In this document: piece after piece, positions 34,332 through 42,846 of the stretch
Position numbering within the stretch: the stretch's first letter is position 1
Layout of the letters: every line of letters starts with the position of its first letter
Assembly: GCA_910579285.1 (NCBI GenBank)
Contig: CAJTTT010000018.1
Coordinates: forward strand, 409-64,408
DNA from: an uncultured Lachnospiraceae bacterium
GTDB lineage: Bacteria; Bacillota; Clostridia; Lachnospirales; Lachnospiraceae
Length of the DNA stretch: 64,000 nucleotides
Direction: 5' to 3'
Program-made: the position numbers and the translations under genes
Notes under the pieces: generated by a model
Databases searched by the model: none
Told to the model about the DNA's origin: nothing
The model's input: only the letters and a program-made list of their open reading frames with translations

Positions 34332-35624
34332 TCAGCCGACCTTTAATCTGAACTTCTGCAGTTCCCGCTCTGTGGTGACCATATCAATCTGCGCCCCCAG
34401 CGTCTGCAGTTTCAAATGAAAATCCTCATAACCGCGCTCAATATATTTGATGTCATCCACCGTGCTGATCCCGTCCGCCGCAAGTGCAGCAATGACAAGC
34501 GCGGCGCCCGCCCTCAAATCCGGCGCGGTAATATTTGCCCCCGTGTACTTGAACACGCCGTCAATGATTGCCGTATTGCTCTCCACTTTGATGTTCGCGC
34601 CCATGCGGGTGAGCTCGTCCACATATTTAAAGCGATTTTCAAAAATGCTCTCCGTCACAATGCTGGTTCCCGCGGAAAGTCCCAATGCCACCGTAATCTG
34701 CGGCTGCATGTCCGTGGGGAATCCCGGATAGGGAAGGGTCTTCACATGGGTATGTCCCAGAGGCTTCGCTGCCACCACACGCACCGCATCGTCAGACTCC
34801 TCAATCTCACAGCCGATCTCCAAAAGCTTTGCACTGATAGACTCCAGGTGTTTCGGGATCACGTTCTTTACCGTCACGTCACCCTTCGTCACTGCCGCCG
34901 CAAACATAAACGTGCCCGCTTCAATCTGATCGGGAATGATTCCGTACTCCGTCCCGTGCAGTTTCGACACGCCCTTGATACGGATCACATCCGTACCCGC
35001 GCCCTTGATATTGGCGCCCATGCTGTTTAAAAAGTTCGCCAGATCAACGACATGAGGCTCCTTCGCCGCGTTCTCAATCACGGTGGTGCCCTCCGCCATC
35101 ACTGCCGCCATCATCACATTCATGGTCGCACCCACGGTCACCACATCCATGTAAATATGGTTACCTTTAAGTTTGAGCGCCTCTGTGATAATCAGACCGT
35201 GCTCGATCCTGACGCTTGCCCCCAACGCCCGAAATCCCTTGATATGCTGGTCAATGGGGCGCAGACCGATATTACAGCCGCCCGGAAGCGCAACCTCCGC
35301 CTTGCTGTATTTGCCAAGAAGCGCTCCCAGCAGATAGTAGGAGGCTCTGATTTTTTTGATATAGTCGTCCTCGATCACCAGATCGTGAACCTGTGAGGCG
35401 TTGATCTTCACTGTGTGTCTGTCCACACGGTTGACGACTACGCCGATGCTTTCCATCGCCTGCATCATTACATTGGTGTCCCTGACGTCAGGCACATTTT
35501 CTATCAATACGGTTTCGTCCGTCATAATGGCGGCCGCAAGAATCGCCAGCGCCGCGTTTTTCGCACCGCCGATCTCCACCTCGCCGACTAACGGATTCCC
35601 ACCTTTAATCGCATATTGTTCCAT
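34332..35624 (-). CDS. murA: UDP-N-acetylglucosamine 1-carboxyvinyltransferase
   Basis: 430 residues. This is the first committed step of peptidoglycan synthesis, adding enolpyruvate from PEP to UDP-GlcNAc. The N-terminus is GGNPLVGEVEIGGAKNAALA. The active-site loop reads VALPGGCNIGLRPIDQHIKG with the Cys that fosfomycin modifies, so the enzyme is of the drug-sensitive form. GVSKLHGTEYGIIPDQIEAG, PYPGFPTDMQPQ and IFENRFKYVDEL are further family signatures. The M23 peptidase gene lies about 100 bases upstream in the same direction, so two wall genes adjoin. Whether the genome has a second murA copy cannot be seen here. Confidence 0.96.
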   Translation of the reverse strand: MEQYAIKGGNPLVGEVEIGGAKNAALAILAAAIMTDETVLIENVPDVRDTNVMMQAMESIGVVVNRVDRHTVKINASQVHDLVIEDDYIKKIRASYYLLGALLGKYSKAEVALPGGCNIGLRPIDQHIKGFRALGASVRIEHGLIITEALKLKGNHIYMDVVTVGATMNVMMAAVMAEGTTVIENAAKEPHVVDLANFLNSMGANIKGAGTDVIRIKGVSKLHGTEYGIIPDQIEAGTFMFAAAVTKGDVTVKNVIPKHLESISAKLLEIGCEIEESDDAVRVVAAKPLGHTHVKTLPYPGFPTDMQPQITVALGLSAGTSIVTESIFENRFKYVDELTRMGANIKVESNTAIIDGVFKYTGANITAPDLRAGAALVIAALAADGISTVDDIKYIERGYEDFHLKLQTLGAQIDMVTTERELQKFRLKVG

Positions 35625-35721
35625 CTATGTTTACTTGCCTTTCTGATTCGAAAAAACTCAAACATTAAAATACAGTATAGCAGATTTCAGGCATTTGTAA
35701 AGTCACAGTTAGGCTGCGCCG

Positions 35722-37305
35722 TCAGTTGAGATACTTGAACGGATCCACCTGCGACCCGTTTATGAGGATCTCAAAATGAATATGCGGACCCGTACTTACG
35801 CCCGTATTGCCGCTCAGGGCGATCTTCTGCCCCTGACTCACAGTCTGTCCCTGTTTTACCAGCACCTTACTCAAATGCCCGTAGCGGGTCTGTCTGCCGT
35901 CCGCATGATCAATGTAGACCACATAGCCATAACCGCTGCCCCATCCTGCTCTGGAAACCGTTCCCGCGCAGGACGCCATAACCGCCGTACCTACAGGAGT
36001 CGCCCAGTCTACACCCTTGTGATTGGTGCTGGCTCTCCGGGTAGGCGCCGTTCTTCTGCCGAATCTGGAAGTAAGTCTCCCCCCCGAAATCGGCTTCAGG
36101 TAAGTGGGCGGGATCTTCGTGCCGCGCTCCACAATCTTGGGCACAGCCGCATAGGTGATCTCCTCCTTCAGAATTTCTCTTCCCACTTCCTCGTTATTGC
36201 GATAGGACACATCCGCCACAACCTTGCGGTGACCTGCAGAAGGCTCCTGCAGTGTCTGCATATCGGTTGTATACCAGTCGTCATTGTCGACATAGATGAC
36301 GTCCGCCTCGTAATCTTCCTCATAATACATCTGTTCCGTGCGCTCCACGGAAAGCTCCGGCTCGGGCACGGTCACAATCAACTCATCGCCCACGCGGATC
36401 ACAGAGTTCTCATCCTCTATTGTCTCGTTCATGGCGATCAGTTCATCTAACGGTATCTCGTTTTTCTCGGCAATCTGAGAGAGCGTGTCTCCCGAAACCA
36501 CCTCGTAAATCTGCTCCTTTTCCTGATCCTTGGTCACCTCGTCAATGGCCTGCTCCAAAGGTGTCAGCTCATAGTCCTGCAGATAGGACTCCACCACTTC
36601 CACCGTATCGCCAAAGGCAAGCTCCTGAAGCCCCAGCTCGTAATCGGAAAAATCTTTCTCGGAAGCCGGCTCAATGTCCTCAAAAATATCGTCCAGCACC
36701 GCATGAATACCCGTACTGGTCATCGTCTCCTCGGCCTCCTGCGCTTCCGCCTTCTGCTCTCTGGCGGAGTAAATCTGTGTCGTCAGCACGTTGAGCTCCC
36801 TGTCGGAATCCATCACCAGATCCGCATAGTAATTGTTCTGGCTGTCATATTTTTTGATGGATGCCTGTAAGAGCGCAAGCACTTCCTGTGTACTTGAAAG
36901 ATTTACCGTGTACTCGTTAATTTTCACGGTGTAAGAACGGTTCAGCGTTTCCTTCACGCTGCCTTGCAGGGCAGTGAGCATATTTGCAATAATGACATTC
37001 TTGTCATCTACAGCGCTCCAGAGCACCTCCTGTCCCTCCCAGCTCAGATCGCTCTCCGCCAGCACCATCTCATCGCTGGTGGACGCAAGCGTCTTTCTGG
37101 CCGCAATCAGGCACTCGTCCGCCTCACTGATATCACCCATCACGCCTACCTGCATCCCGTTTAAGTACACCGTAAAGAGGTTGTCCCCATCGCTTTCCAG
37201 TGTCTCCAGATGCGGCAGGAAAAAGGCGGCGGTAATGCTCGCAAGCACCGCAACCTTAATATATGCAATTTTCAGTTTTTTATAATGTCTGCTCAATATT
37301 TTCAT
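35722..37305 (-). CDS. LysM-G5-M23 cell-wall peptidase
   Basis: 527 residues. A signal anchor (IAYIKVAVLASITAAFFLPH) precedes a long N-terminal region that includes an Ala/Glu-rich stretch. A LysM domain (YEVVSGDTLSQIAEKNEIPL, about 270-315) is followed by a G5-like domain (ADVSYRNNEEVGREILKEEI, about 370-410). The C-terminal M23 LytM-type peptidase has NHKGVDWATPVGT (first zinc His and Asp) and GPHIHFEI (HxH motif). It should cleave peptide cross-bridges in peptidoglycan while bound by LysM. Catalytic residues are complete, so activity is likely rather than a pure activator role. It is placed just upstream of murA. Confidence 0.92.
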   Translation of the reverse strand: MKILSRHYKKLKIAYIKVAVLASITAAFFLPHLETLESDGDNLFTVYLNGMQVGVMGDISEADECLIAARKTLASTSDEMVLAESDLSWEGQEVLWSAVDDKNVIIANMLTALQGSVKETLNRSYTVKINEYTVNLSSTQEVLALLQASIKKYDSQNNYYADLVMDSDRELNVLTTQIYSAREQKAEAQEAEETMTSTGIHAVLDDIFEDIEPASEKDFSDYELGLQELAFGDTVEVVESYLQDYELTPLEQAIDEVTKDQEKEQIYEVVSGDTLSQIAEKNEIPLDELIAMNETIEDENSVIRVGDELIVTVPEPELSVERTEQMYYEEDYEADVIYVDNDDWYTTDMQTLQEPSAGHRKVVADVSYRNNEEVGREILKEEITYAAVPKIVERGTKIPPTYLKPISGGRLTSRFGRRTAPTRRASTNHKGVDWATPVGTAVMASCAGTVSRAGWGSGYGYVVYIDHADGRQTRYGHLSKVLVKQGQTVSQGQKIALSGNTGVSTGPHIHFEILINGSQVDPFKYLN

Positions 37306-37332
37306 AGTAAATTATCTTAAATATACCCAAGC

Positions 37333-37845
37333 TCAGAAAAGCTTGCCGTTCGTCATCTGCATAAGCAGCGCAAACACATTGACCGCGATGTCCGCCGCCA
37401 CCCCGATTAAAATGGCAACAGCCAGTCCCACAGGCAGTTTGCTGCTCTTAGGGGGCTGGCTCTGTTTTTCAAGCTCCTCGGTAAAGGCCGCCTGTACATT
37501 GCGGTATACCTTTACGTTCTCCCTGTGCACAAACTCCTCGGACCGGGCAATCCGCTCCTCCAGAAGGCTTTTGATCCCGGCAAGCTGCTTTTCCACATCC
37601 TCAGCCTGTCCGCTTCCTGCCTCCAGCGTCTCCAGCTTTTCCACGCACTGTGCCAGCATATCCTGCACATGATCCACATTTTCCGCTGTCTTGATATTCA
37701 CCCGGCGGATCTCCTGCATCAGCTCGTCATACGCTTTCATCTGCCTCTGCATCTGCTCCATTTTCGCAGCCTCCGCCGCGGAGTTTGCCCGGATCATCTC
37801 CTGCGCATTTTTCTTCTGTGCCAGCTTATCTATAAAAGTATCCAT
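37333..37845 (-). CDS. Coiled-coil protein with a C-terminal membrane anchor
   Basis: 170 residues that match no family I know. The first 130 residues are helical and charged, with heptad-like runs (AAEAAKMEQMQRQMKAYDEL, VEKLETLEAG, GIKSLLEERIARSEEFVHRE). A Pro/Ser break leads to one membrane helix (LPVGLAVAILIGVAADIAVN) close to the C-terminus. This shape, cytoplasmic coiled coil then tail anchor, suggests a scaffold or a divisome/wall-associated helper. The ATG at 37845 is chosen for GGAGAACATC just before it; an ATG four codons earlier also has a weak site. It starts 540 bases after the YesN-like gene and 27 bases before the M23 gene, so it may be cotranscribed with the latter and murA. 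Confidence 0.7.
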   Translation of the reverse strand: MDTFIDKLAQKKNAQEMIRANSAAEAAKMEQMQRQMKAYDELMQEIRRVNIKTAENVDHVQDMLAQCVEKLETLEAGSGQAEDVEKQLAGIKSLLEERIARSEEFVHRENVKVYRNVQAAFTEELEKQSQPPKSSKLPVGLAVAILIGVAADIAVNVFALLMQMTNGKLF

Positions 37846-38157
37846 GATGTTCTCCATTTCCTTTATCTTCTAGTCTTCCACAAAACAGAAAAACCATGTC
37901 TGCATTTTATCATCTTTCCGCATTTATGACAACAGTCAAAAGTTTTCGCTTTCTCTTCCACTTCCTGGATTTGCGTTTTATTGTGCAATATGCACATATT
38001 TTTATTTCCATATTTTACATTATTATAAATATTAACCATAACTTTACACTTTGTTCATACTTTATTCACAACTCCGAAGTATACTCAATTTATACAAAAC
38101 AACACGAGATGTCGTGTAACTACTACACACATAGATAAATTTTTTCATAATAGCCCG
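37846..38157. other. AT-rich leader/promoter region
   Basis: No gene is supported here. The stretch is markedly AT-rich and probably holds the promoter of the coiled-coil/M23/murA group. TGTGCAATATGCACA at 37982-37996 is a perfect 6-bp palindrome around a 3-base centre, a possible operator. TATAAT-like sequences occur near 38020-38027 on the minus strand, but no well-spaced -35 box was found. Confidence 0.4.
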
Positions 38158-38382
38158 GGTGCCGAAAGGTGCCTGGGCACTCCTCATGTCCGCGTATAAG
38201 CAGAGTCATAAGCCATACGGAACATGCGCCATGCTTGCATGAGCGCATGAGCCGGATGACTTATGACGAGCAACGCGAACGAGAAATGCGCAGCATTTCG
38301 AGTCTCTGCTTATACGCGGACATGACGAAATACGCGCCCCATTTCGAGTCTCTGCTTATACGCGGACATGACGAAATACGCG
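38158..38382. repeat. Nested palindromes with a 43-bp direct repeat
   Basis: A 21-base arm at 38185-38205 (CATGTCCGCGTATAAGCAGA and one more G) recurs inverted at 38304-38324 and again at 38350-38370. The inverted arms lie in two identical 43-bp units (38294-38336 and 38340-38382). Between the arms further palindromes nest: GTCATAAG/CTTATGAC, CATGCGC/GCGCATG, CATGC/GCATG and AAATGC/GCATTT. The first 24 bases form a separate GC-rich hairpin. It lies directly after the YesN-like stop codon. It has no coding potential that I trust and looks like a REP- or MITE-type element that could extrude a cruciform. Confidence 0.75.
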
Positions 38383-38397
38383 GACACACGTCAGAAC

Positions 38398-39963
38398 TCA
38401 TTCAGAACGCGCCCCATGTCTGTAAGCGGACGGCGTCACTCCCATCACCTTTTTAAACACCGTGCTGAAATAGTTGGCGTTCTCATATCCAACCGCCCAG
38501 GATATTTCCAGCAGCTTCATATTCGTGTGCTCCAGCAGCTCGCACGCCTTGTCCATGCGCAGTTTCAAAAGATAGTCTGAAAAAGTGTCCCCCGTCTCGT
38601 TATGGAAAATCAGGCTGAAATATCCAACGCTCATATTAACGTATTCAGCCACCTCGGAAATGGACAGCGTATTCTTCTTATAATTTTCCCTGATATATTT
38701 TGTGGCCAGAGAGATCACGTCGATATATTTTCCATTCTTTTTCTTTTCCACATATGCATATATCTCCGTATAGATCTGCCCGATATACGCCACCATATTT
38801 TCCACGTCGGATATGCTTGAAATCCTGTCGTAAATATCGGTCGGCCTCTCAAAAATATCTGTCAGGTCAATGTGATATTCCGCCAGTTCCTGGGACAGTC
38901 TGATGATCCAGTTTCCGGCCGAAAGCCTGATGGCAAATTCCGCGTTTCCCTCCGCACTCTTAAACTTCTGCCGGATCTTTTCCATGATCTTCGGTATCTC
39001 CTCCCGTCCCGCAAGCTTCATCGGTGAGGGAAGGGAAAGCTCCCCCATAACCGCCTGTCCCTGCCCGCAGGCATAGACCTCGATATCGTCGTAGCGTATC
39101 GTCTGTCCGATTCCCTTGATAAATTTAAACCGCAGGGCGTCCTCCGCCTGATTTTTCAGCAGATTCATCTTCTGGAAGTCTTCTGACAGTTTACTGCATG
39201 CCAGCGTGATCTTTGTTATATGGCATTCCGCTTCGTTGAACATCCGCACATGCTGTCTCATCATGCCAAGCTGCAGTTCCAGATCGGACGCAGACTCCCG
39301 GTAGCAGCACAAAAACATGCTGTACTCCGACCGCTCCATGACAATAATTCCCTGCTTGTGGAACAGGGCCGACAGCTCCCTGTAATCTTTTATCGTCTCA
39401 TACCTGGTCTCCTCACTCCCGCCGTACATGACGAGCTGAAATTCGTCCAGTTCCAGAATCAGCACGCAGACGATTCTGTTTTCAAATATTTCTGACATCC
39501 ATGTCACATCTTCTGGCAGCGCCTCCTCCGCCCGGTTGATCAGTCTGGCAAATCCGTCACGCATATCCCGGTGCCTGCTGTACTGCTGGTTTTTCCACTG
39601 TTCCGTCACTTTCCGCAGCACATGGTCCAGCTCATCCAGATCAATCGGCTTTGAGATAAAATCCAGCACTCCCATTTTGATCGCTTTTCGGGCATACTCA
39701 AAATCGTTGTAGCCGCTGAGAATGACCACAATGATGTCCGCACTTTTCTGTTTTGCCGCCCATGCGATATCAAGCCCTGTGTAATAGGGCATCCTGATAT
39801 CGGTCAAAATGAGATCGGGAGACTCCTGCTCCAGAATCTGCATCGCTTTCTTCCCGTTATTCACTGCCGCAATCAGTTCAATATCGTAGGACTGCCAGTC
39901 AATACATTCGCAGATTCCCTCCAAAATAACCTCATCATCATCACATAACAGCATTCTTATCAT
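38398..39963 (-). CDS. YesN-like AraC-family response regulator
   Basis: 521 residues. A receiver domain starts MIRMLLCDDDEVILEGIC, with the acceptor Asp in PDLILTDIRMPYYTGLD. A middle region of about 260 residues follows. The C-terminus is a double AraC helix-turn-helix (YIRENYKKNTLSISEVAEYV and SWAVGYENANYFSTVFKKVM). Regulators of this form are activated by YesM-type kinases and switch on sugar-uptake operons. The start overlaps the kinase gene by four bases. It probably activates the promoter at 49.9 kb for the adjacent ABC importer. The stop is followed at once by the palindromic repeat. Confidence 0.92.
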   Translation of the reverse strand: MIRMLLCDDDEVILEGICECIDWQSYDIELIAAVNNGKKAMQILEQESPDLILTDIRMPYYTGLDIAWAAKQKSADIIVVILSGYNDFEYARKAIKMGVLDFISKPIDLDELDHVLRKVTEQWKNQQYSRHRDMRDGFARLINRAEEALPEDVTWMSEIFENRIVCVLILELDEFQLVMYGGSEETRYETIKDYRELSALFHKQGIIVMERSEYSMFLCCYRESASDLELQLGMMRQHVRMFNEAECHITKITLACSKLSEDFQKMNLLKNQAEDALRFKFIKGIGQTIRYDDIEVYACGQGQAVMGELSLPSPMKLAGREEIPKIMEKIRQKFKSAEGNAEFAIRLSAGNWIIRLSQELAEYHIDLTDIFERPTDIYDRISSISDVENMVAYIGQIYTEIYAYVEKKKNGKYIDVISLATKYIRENYKKNTLSISEVAEYVNMSVGYFSLIFHNETGDTFSDYLLKLRMDKACELLEHTNMKLLEISWAVGYENANYFSTVFKKVMGVTPSAYRHGARSE

Positions 39964-41726
39964 ATTCCTACATTCTCCTTCGGTATACAGATGGAAATTA
40001 TGGTTCCTCTGTCCGGCTCTGAATCAATCGTCATGTCCGCCCTTCCGGCATAGTAGATCTGAATCCTCTCATATATATTTTTCAGCCCATAACTGTCTGT
40101 CGTCTCCCGCAGCATTTTCACATTTTCCCGCAGCGTCTTTAGCTGTGCCTCCTCCATCCCTTTTCCTGTATCTGCCACCTGAAAAACGATCTGTGCCCCG
40201 CGCTCATGCACAGAGACAATGATCTCTTCCGATTCCACCTCGCCCCTGATGCCGTGATAAATCGCATTTTCCACGAGAGGCTGCAGAATCAGCTTGACCG
40301 TTCGGTACTGCATGACGCTGTCCTCCACATGCATCTCATAGCGGAATTTATTTCGGTATCTGATTTTCTGAATAAGCAGATAATTCTCCACATGACAGAT
40401 TTCATCCGCTATGGGAATATATTCTTTCCCCTTGCTGAGCACCGCCTTGAACAGTTTCGACAGCGCCCCGACCATCGTGATCGCTTCCTCTTTTTTGTTA
40501 AGGCGAAGAAGCCATGTCACAGAGTCCAGGGAATTGTAGAGGAAATGGGGATTGATCTGGGCCTGCAGCGCCTTCATCTCGGCCTTCTGCAGACTGCGCT
40601 GCTTTTCATATATCTTTTCATTCATCTCATTCATGGTCGCGGACATACGGTTAAAGTCATCAATCAGCAGTCCGATCTCATCCTTCGTCTCCTCCGGCTT
40701 TACGGAAACGTTCAGATTGCCGCTGCGGATCTCCTGCATGCCCGCGCTCAGTCTGGCAATGGGCCTGGTGATGCCTGCGGAAGCCCAGAAAATCAGAAAC
40801 AGCATGAGCACCACGGAACAGAGAAGTATCATACAGTTTACAAGCAGCGTCCCCGACGCGGTGGCATTGATCTGATCCACACTGATCAGGGAATAGATGC
40901 TCCAAAGACCGTTGCTCAGCTCCCTGCCGCTCACCAGATACTGTTTGCCGCAGAGCCGGTAATACTGGTTTTGCGCATGGTCCGTCTCCTTTGCCGCTAT
41001 GGTCTGGAAATCCGCCTGTATGCCGTCATCGTAAAAAGAACTTTTAAAAATGACATTTCCCTTCTCATCTACCACAAAAAAACCGTTCCGGCTTCCCTCA
41101 TACCTGTCCAGGAGAGAAGTAATCATATTTTCGTCAATCTCCACGATGGCCACGCCGCTCATGTTTCCGCTCGCCTTGTCCATCAGCATCTTTCCGAGGG
41201 AGACAAAGTTTTTCATCTCCGATTTCACCACATAGGAGCCTTTGTGCGGCAGAAACCACACACTCTTCCCTGTCTGTGACAAGGTCTCATACCAGTCCTG
41301 CTCCGCAAAATTGACAATGCGGAAGGAATTGTAGTTGGACTTATACTGGGCGCCGTTTTTTCCCAGTACATAGACGCCAAAAATATCCTGGCTGGACGAA
41401 TACTGGTTCAGCAGCTCCATGCTCACTTTCAGATCATAGGAATACCGCTCCGCCGTATCTGAAAAGTCTTTGCGCAGATATTCCTGAATATTCACGCTGT
41501 TTTCCAGCTCGTCACAGACGGCATTGGCACGCTTGAAGATCCCGTCGATCTCCTCGCACACCACATTCATGTTTGTCACCGTGTACTCTTCTGTGATCCC
41601 GAACGTATTCTCCGCGCTGATGCGGTAAGAAAGTATCATTTCCGCGCTGAGCGGGATCACGCACACAAGGCCGAATATCATAATCAGTTTTGTCCTGAAA
41701 CGCAGGTGCTGCAAAAAGCGGGTCAT
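39960..41726 (-). CDS. YesM-like sensor histidine kinase
   Basis: 588 residues. A first membrane segment (LIMIFGLVCVIPLSAEMILS) and a second (LLVNCMILLCSVVLMLFLIF) bracket an extracellular sensor of about 270 residues. A HAMP linker (RPIARLSAGMQEIRSGNLNV) leads to a His_kinase domain with the H-box QINPHFLYNSLDSV and an ATP-binding tail (VENAIYHGIRGE, DTGKGM). The start at 41726 has GGAGAG four bases upstream. A longer frame to 41837 would overlap the binding-protein gene and lacks a ribosome site. It forms a unit with the upstream binding protein and the downstream regulator. In the XylFII/LytS system, the binding protein delivers the sugar signal to such a kinase. Confidence 0.92.
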   Translation of the reverse strand: MTRFLQHLRFRTKLIMIFGLVCVIPLSAEMILSYRISAENTFGITEEYTVTNMNVVCEEIDGIFKRANAVCDELENSVNIQEYLRKDFSDTAERYSYDLKVSMELLNQYSSSQDIFGVYVLGKNGAQYKSNYNSFRIVNFAEQDWYETLSQTGKSVWFLPHKGSYVVKSEMKNFVSLGKMLMDKASGNMSGVAIVEIDENMITSLLDRYEGSRNGFFVVDEKGNVIFKSSFYDDGIQADFQTIAAKETDHAQNQYYRLCGKQYLVSGRELSNGLWSIYSLISVDQINATASGTLLVNCMILLCSVVLMLFLIFWASAGITRPIARLSAGMQEIRSGNLNVSVKPEETKDEIGLLIDDFNRMSATMNEMNEKIYEKQRSLQKAEMKALQAQINPHFLYNSLDSVTWLLRLNKKEEAITMVGALSKLFKAVLSKGKEYIPIADEICHVENYLLIQKIRYRNKFRYEMHVEDSVMQYRTVKLILQPLVENAIYHGIRGEVESEEIIVSVHERGAQIVFQVADTGKGMEEAQLKTLRENVKMLRETTDSYGLKNIYERIQIYYAGRADMTIDSEPDRGTIISICIPKENVGI

Positions 41727-41742
41727 CTTTCTCTCCATTCGT

Positions 41743-42744
41743 CTAATACGCATTTTTGTACTGCTCCAGCACATTATCCCGGTCAAAAATATTGTAGGGA
41801 ATAAAGATCTGTTTTGCCGGCGCATACCCCTTCTCATTGGATCCGATTAACTGCATGATGAGCGGACCTACCTCCGGGCTGCTTTCCACAGTCGCATAGT
41901 ATTCTCCTGCGATAATCGCTTTCAGCGCGTCCTGCACGCCGTTGATGGAGATAATCGGCACGCTTCCGTCCGCCTTCCCCGCCACCTTGAGCGCCTGAAG
42001 CACGCCAAGGCCGTCCTCATCCGAATAGGCCACAATGGCGTTGTAATAGTAAGGTTCCCCCGCCAGCATCTCCTCCATGCTCTTCTGCGCCGTCACCCTG
42101 TCAAAACTTCCTAAAATCTGCCCGGAAATTTTCATGCGCGGGTATTTTAAAATTTCATCCCGGAATCCTGCCGCTCTCTGTCCTGCCACCGTAGAGCCTT
42201 CCTCCCCGGCCACTTCCAGAATGCTGACAGGTTCCCCCTGATAGCGGGAATGCAGAATCTGGGCGCATAGCTGCCCTTCCTTATAATAATCCGTACAGAT
42301 CATAAACAGATAGTCCTCCGGGTCCACATCCCATGTGCTGCATTCCATCAGAATCAGCTTCGTGCCCGTCTCCTTCACCATCTCGATGATTTCTCCAAGC
42401 GCCGTCTCACTGGCCGGGATGACAACCAGATAATCCATCCCCGCATCGAGCATTTCGCGTATGTTCTGCAGCTGCCACTGCGCAGTCCGCTCCTTCGGTT
42501 CCTCAAACAGAAACTGAAACCCCCGGTCCGCCGCCGCATTAATCAGACTTGTCTGCTGCGCCACTCTCCAGGGGTTGGAGGAATCCGTCTCGGAAAATCC
42601 GATTCTGACAGGAGCTGCCGTCACTTCGGCCTTTTCCCCGCCCTGTTTCGTCCCGCCGGCTGCGCCCTGCGAAAGAGCGGCCAGCGCACAGATTCCTGCT
42701 GCCGCCGCCGCTGCGCAGAGCAAACGCTTCATCCATACTTTCAT
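41743..42744 (-). CDS. Sugar-binding protein of a sensory trio (XylFII-like)
   Basis: 333 residues. A hydrophobic N-terminus (LLCAAAAAAGICALAALSQG) without a lipobox Cys suggests either cleavage or a retained anchor. The rest is a periplasmic-binding-protein type 1 fold of the ribose/galactose class: VRIGFSETDSSNPWRVAQQT, DYLVVIPASETALGEIIEMV, GSVPIISINGVQDALKAIIA. It ends 16 bases before the kinase gene and does not sit in the ABC operon, which has its own lipoprotein. Therefore it most likely senses sugar and relays it to the kinase, as in the XylFII-LytS-YesN systems of Clostridia. Ligand unknown. Confidence 0.85.
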   Translation of the reverse strand: MKVWMKRLLCAAAAAAGICALAALSQGAAGGTKQGGEKAEVTAAPVRIGFSETDSSNPWRVAQQTSLINAAADRGFQFLFEEPKERTAQWQLQNIREMLDAGMDYLVVIPASETALGEIIEMVKETGTKLILMECSTWDVDPEDYLFMICTDYYKEGQLCAQILHSRYQGEPVSILEVAGEEGSTVAGQRAAGFRDEILKYPRMKISGQILGSFDRVTAQKSMEEMLAGEPYYYNAIVAYSDEDGLGVLQALKVAGKADGSVPIISINGVQDALKAIIAGEYYATVESSPEVGPLIMQLIGSNEKGYAPAKQIFIPYNIFDRDNVLEQYKNAY

Positions 42745-42810
42745 CTTCTCTGTTCTCTCCCTGTTTTCCGATCAATGTCCGGGCGGCATCTGCGCAGAGT
42801 GCAGATACCC

Positions 42811-42840
42811 GAAAGAGGGTGTCCTTTTCAAACACCCTCA
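42811..42840 (-). terminator. Terminator after the UlaG-like gene
   Basis: On the minus strand GAGGGTGT pairs with ACACCCTC (42832-42839 with 42815-42822), and the arm is followed by TTTC. It begins seven bases after the UlaG-like stop and separates the importer operon from the sensory trio. Confidence 0.75.
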
Positions 42841-42846
42841 AATCCG

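Noticed and set aside
38294..38382. CRISPR-like pair of direct repeats
   Set aside because: Only two copies exist, separated by three bases, and they are part of a larger palindrome.
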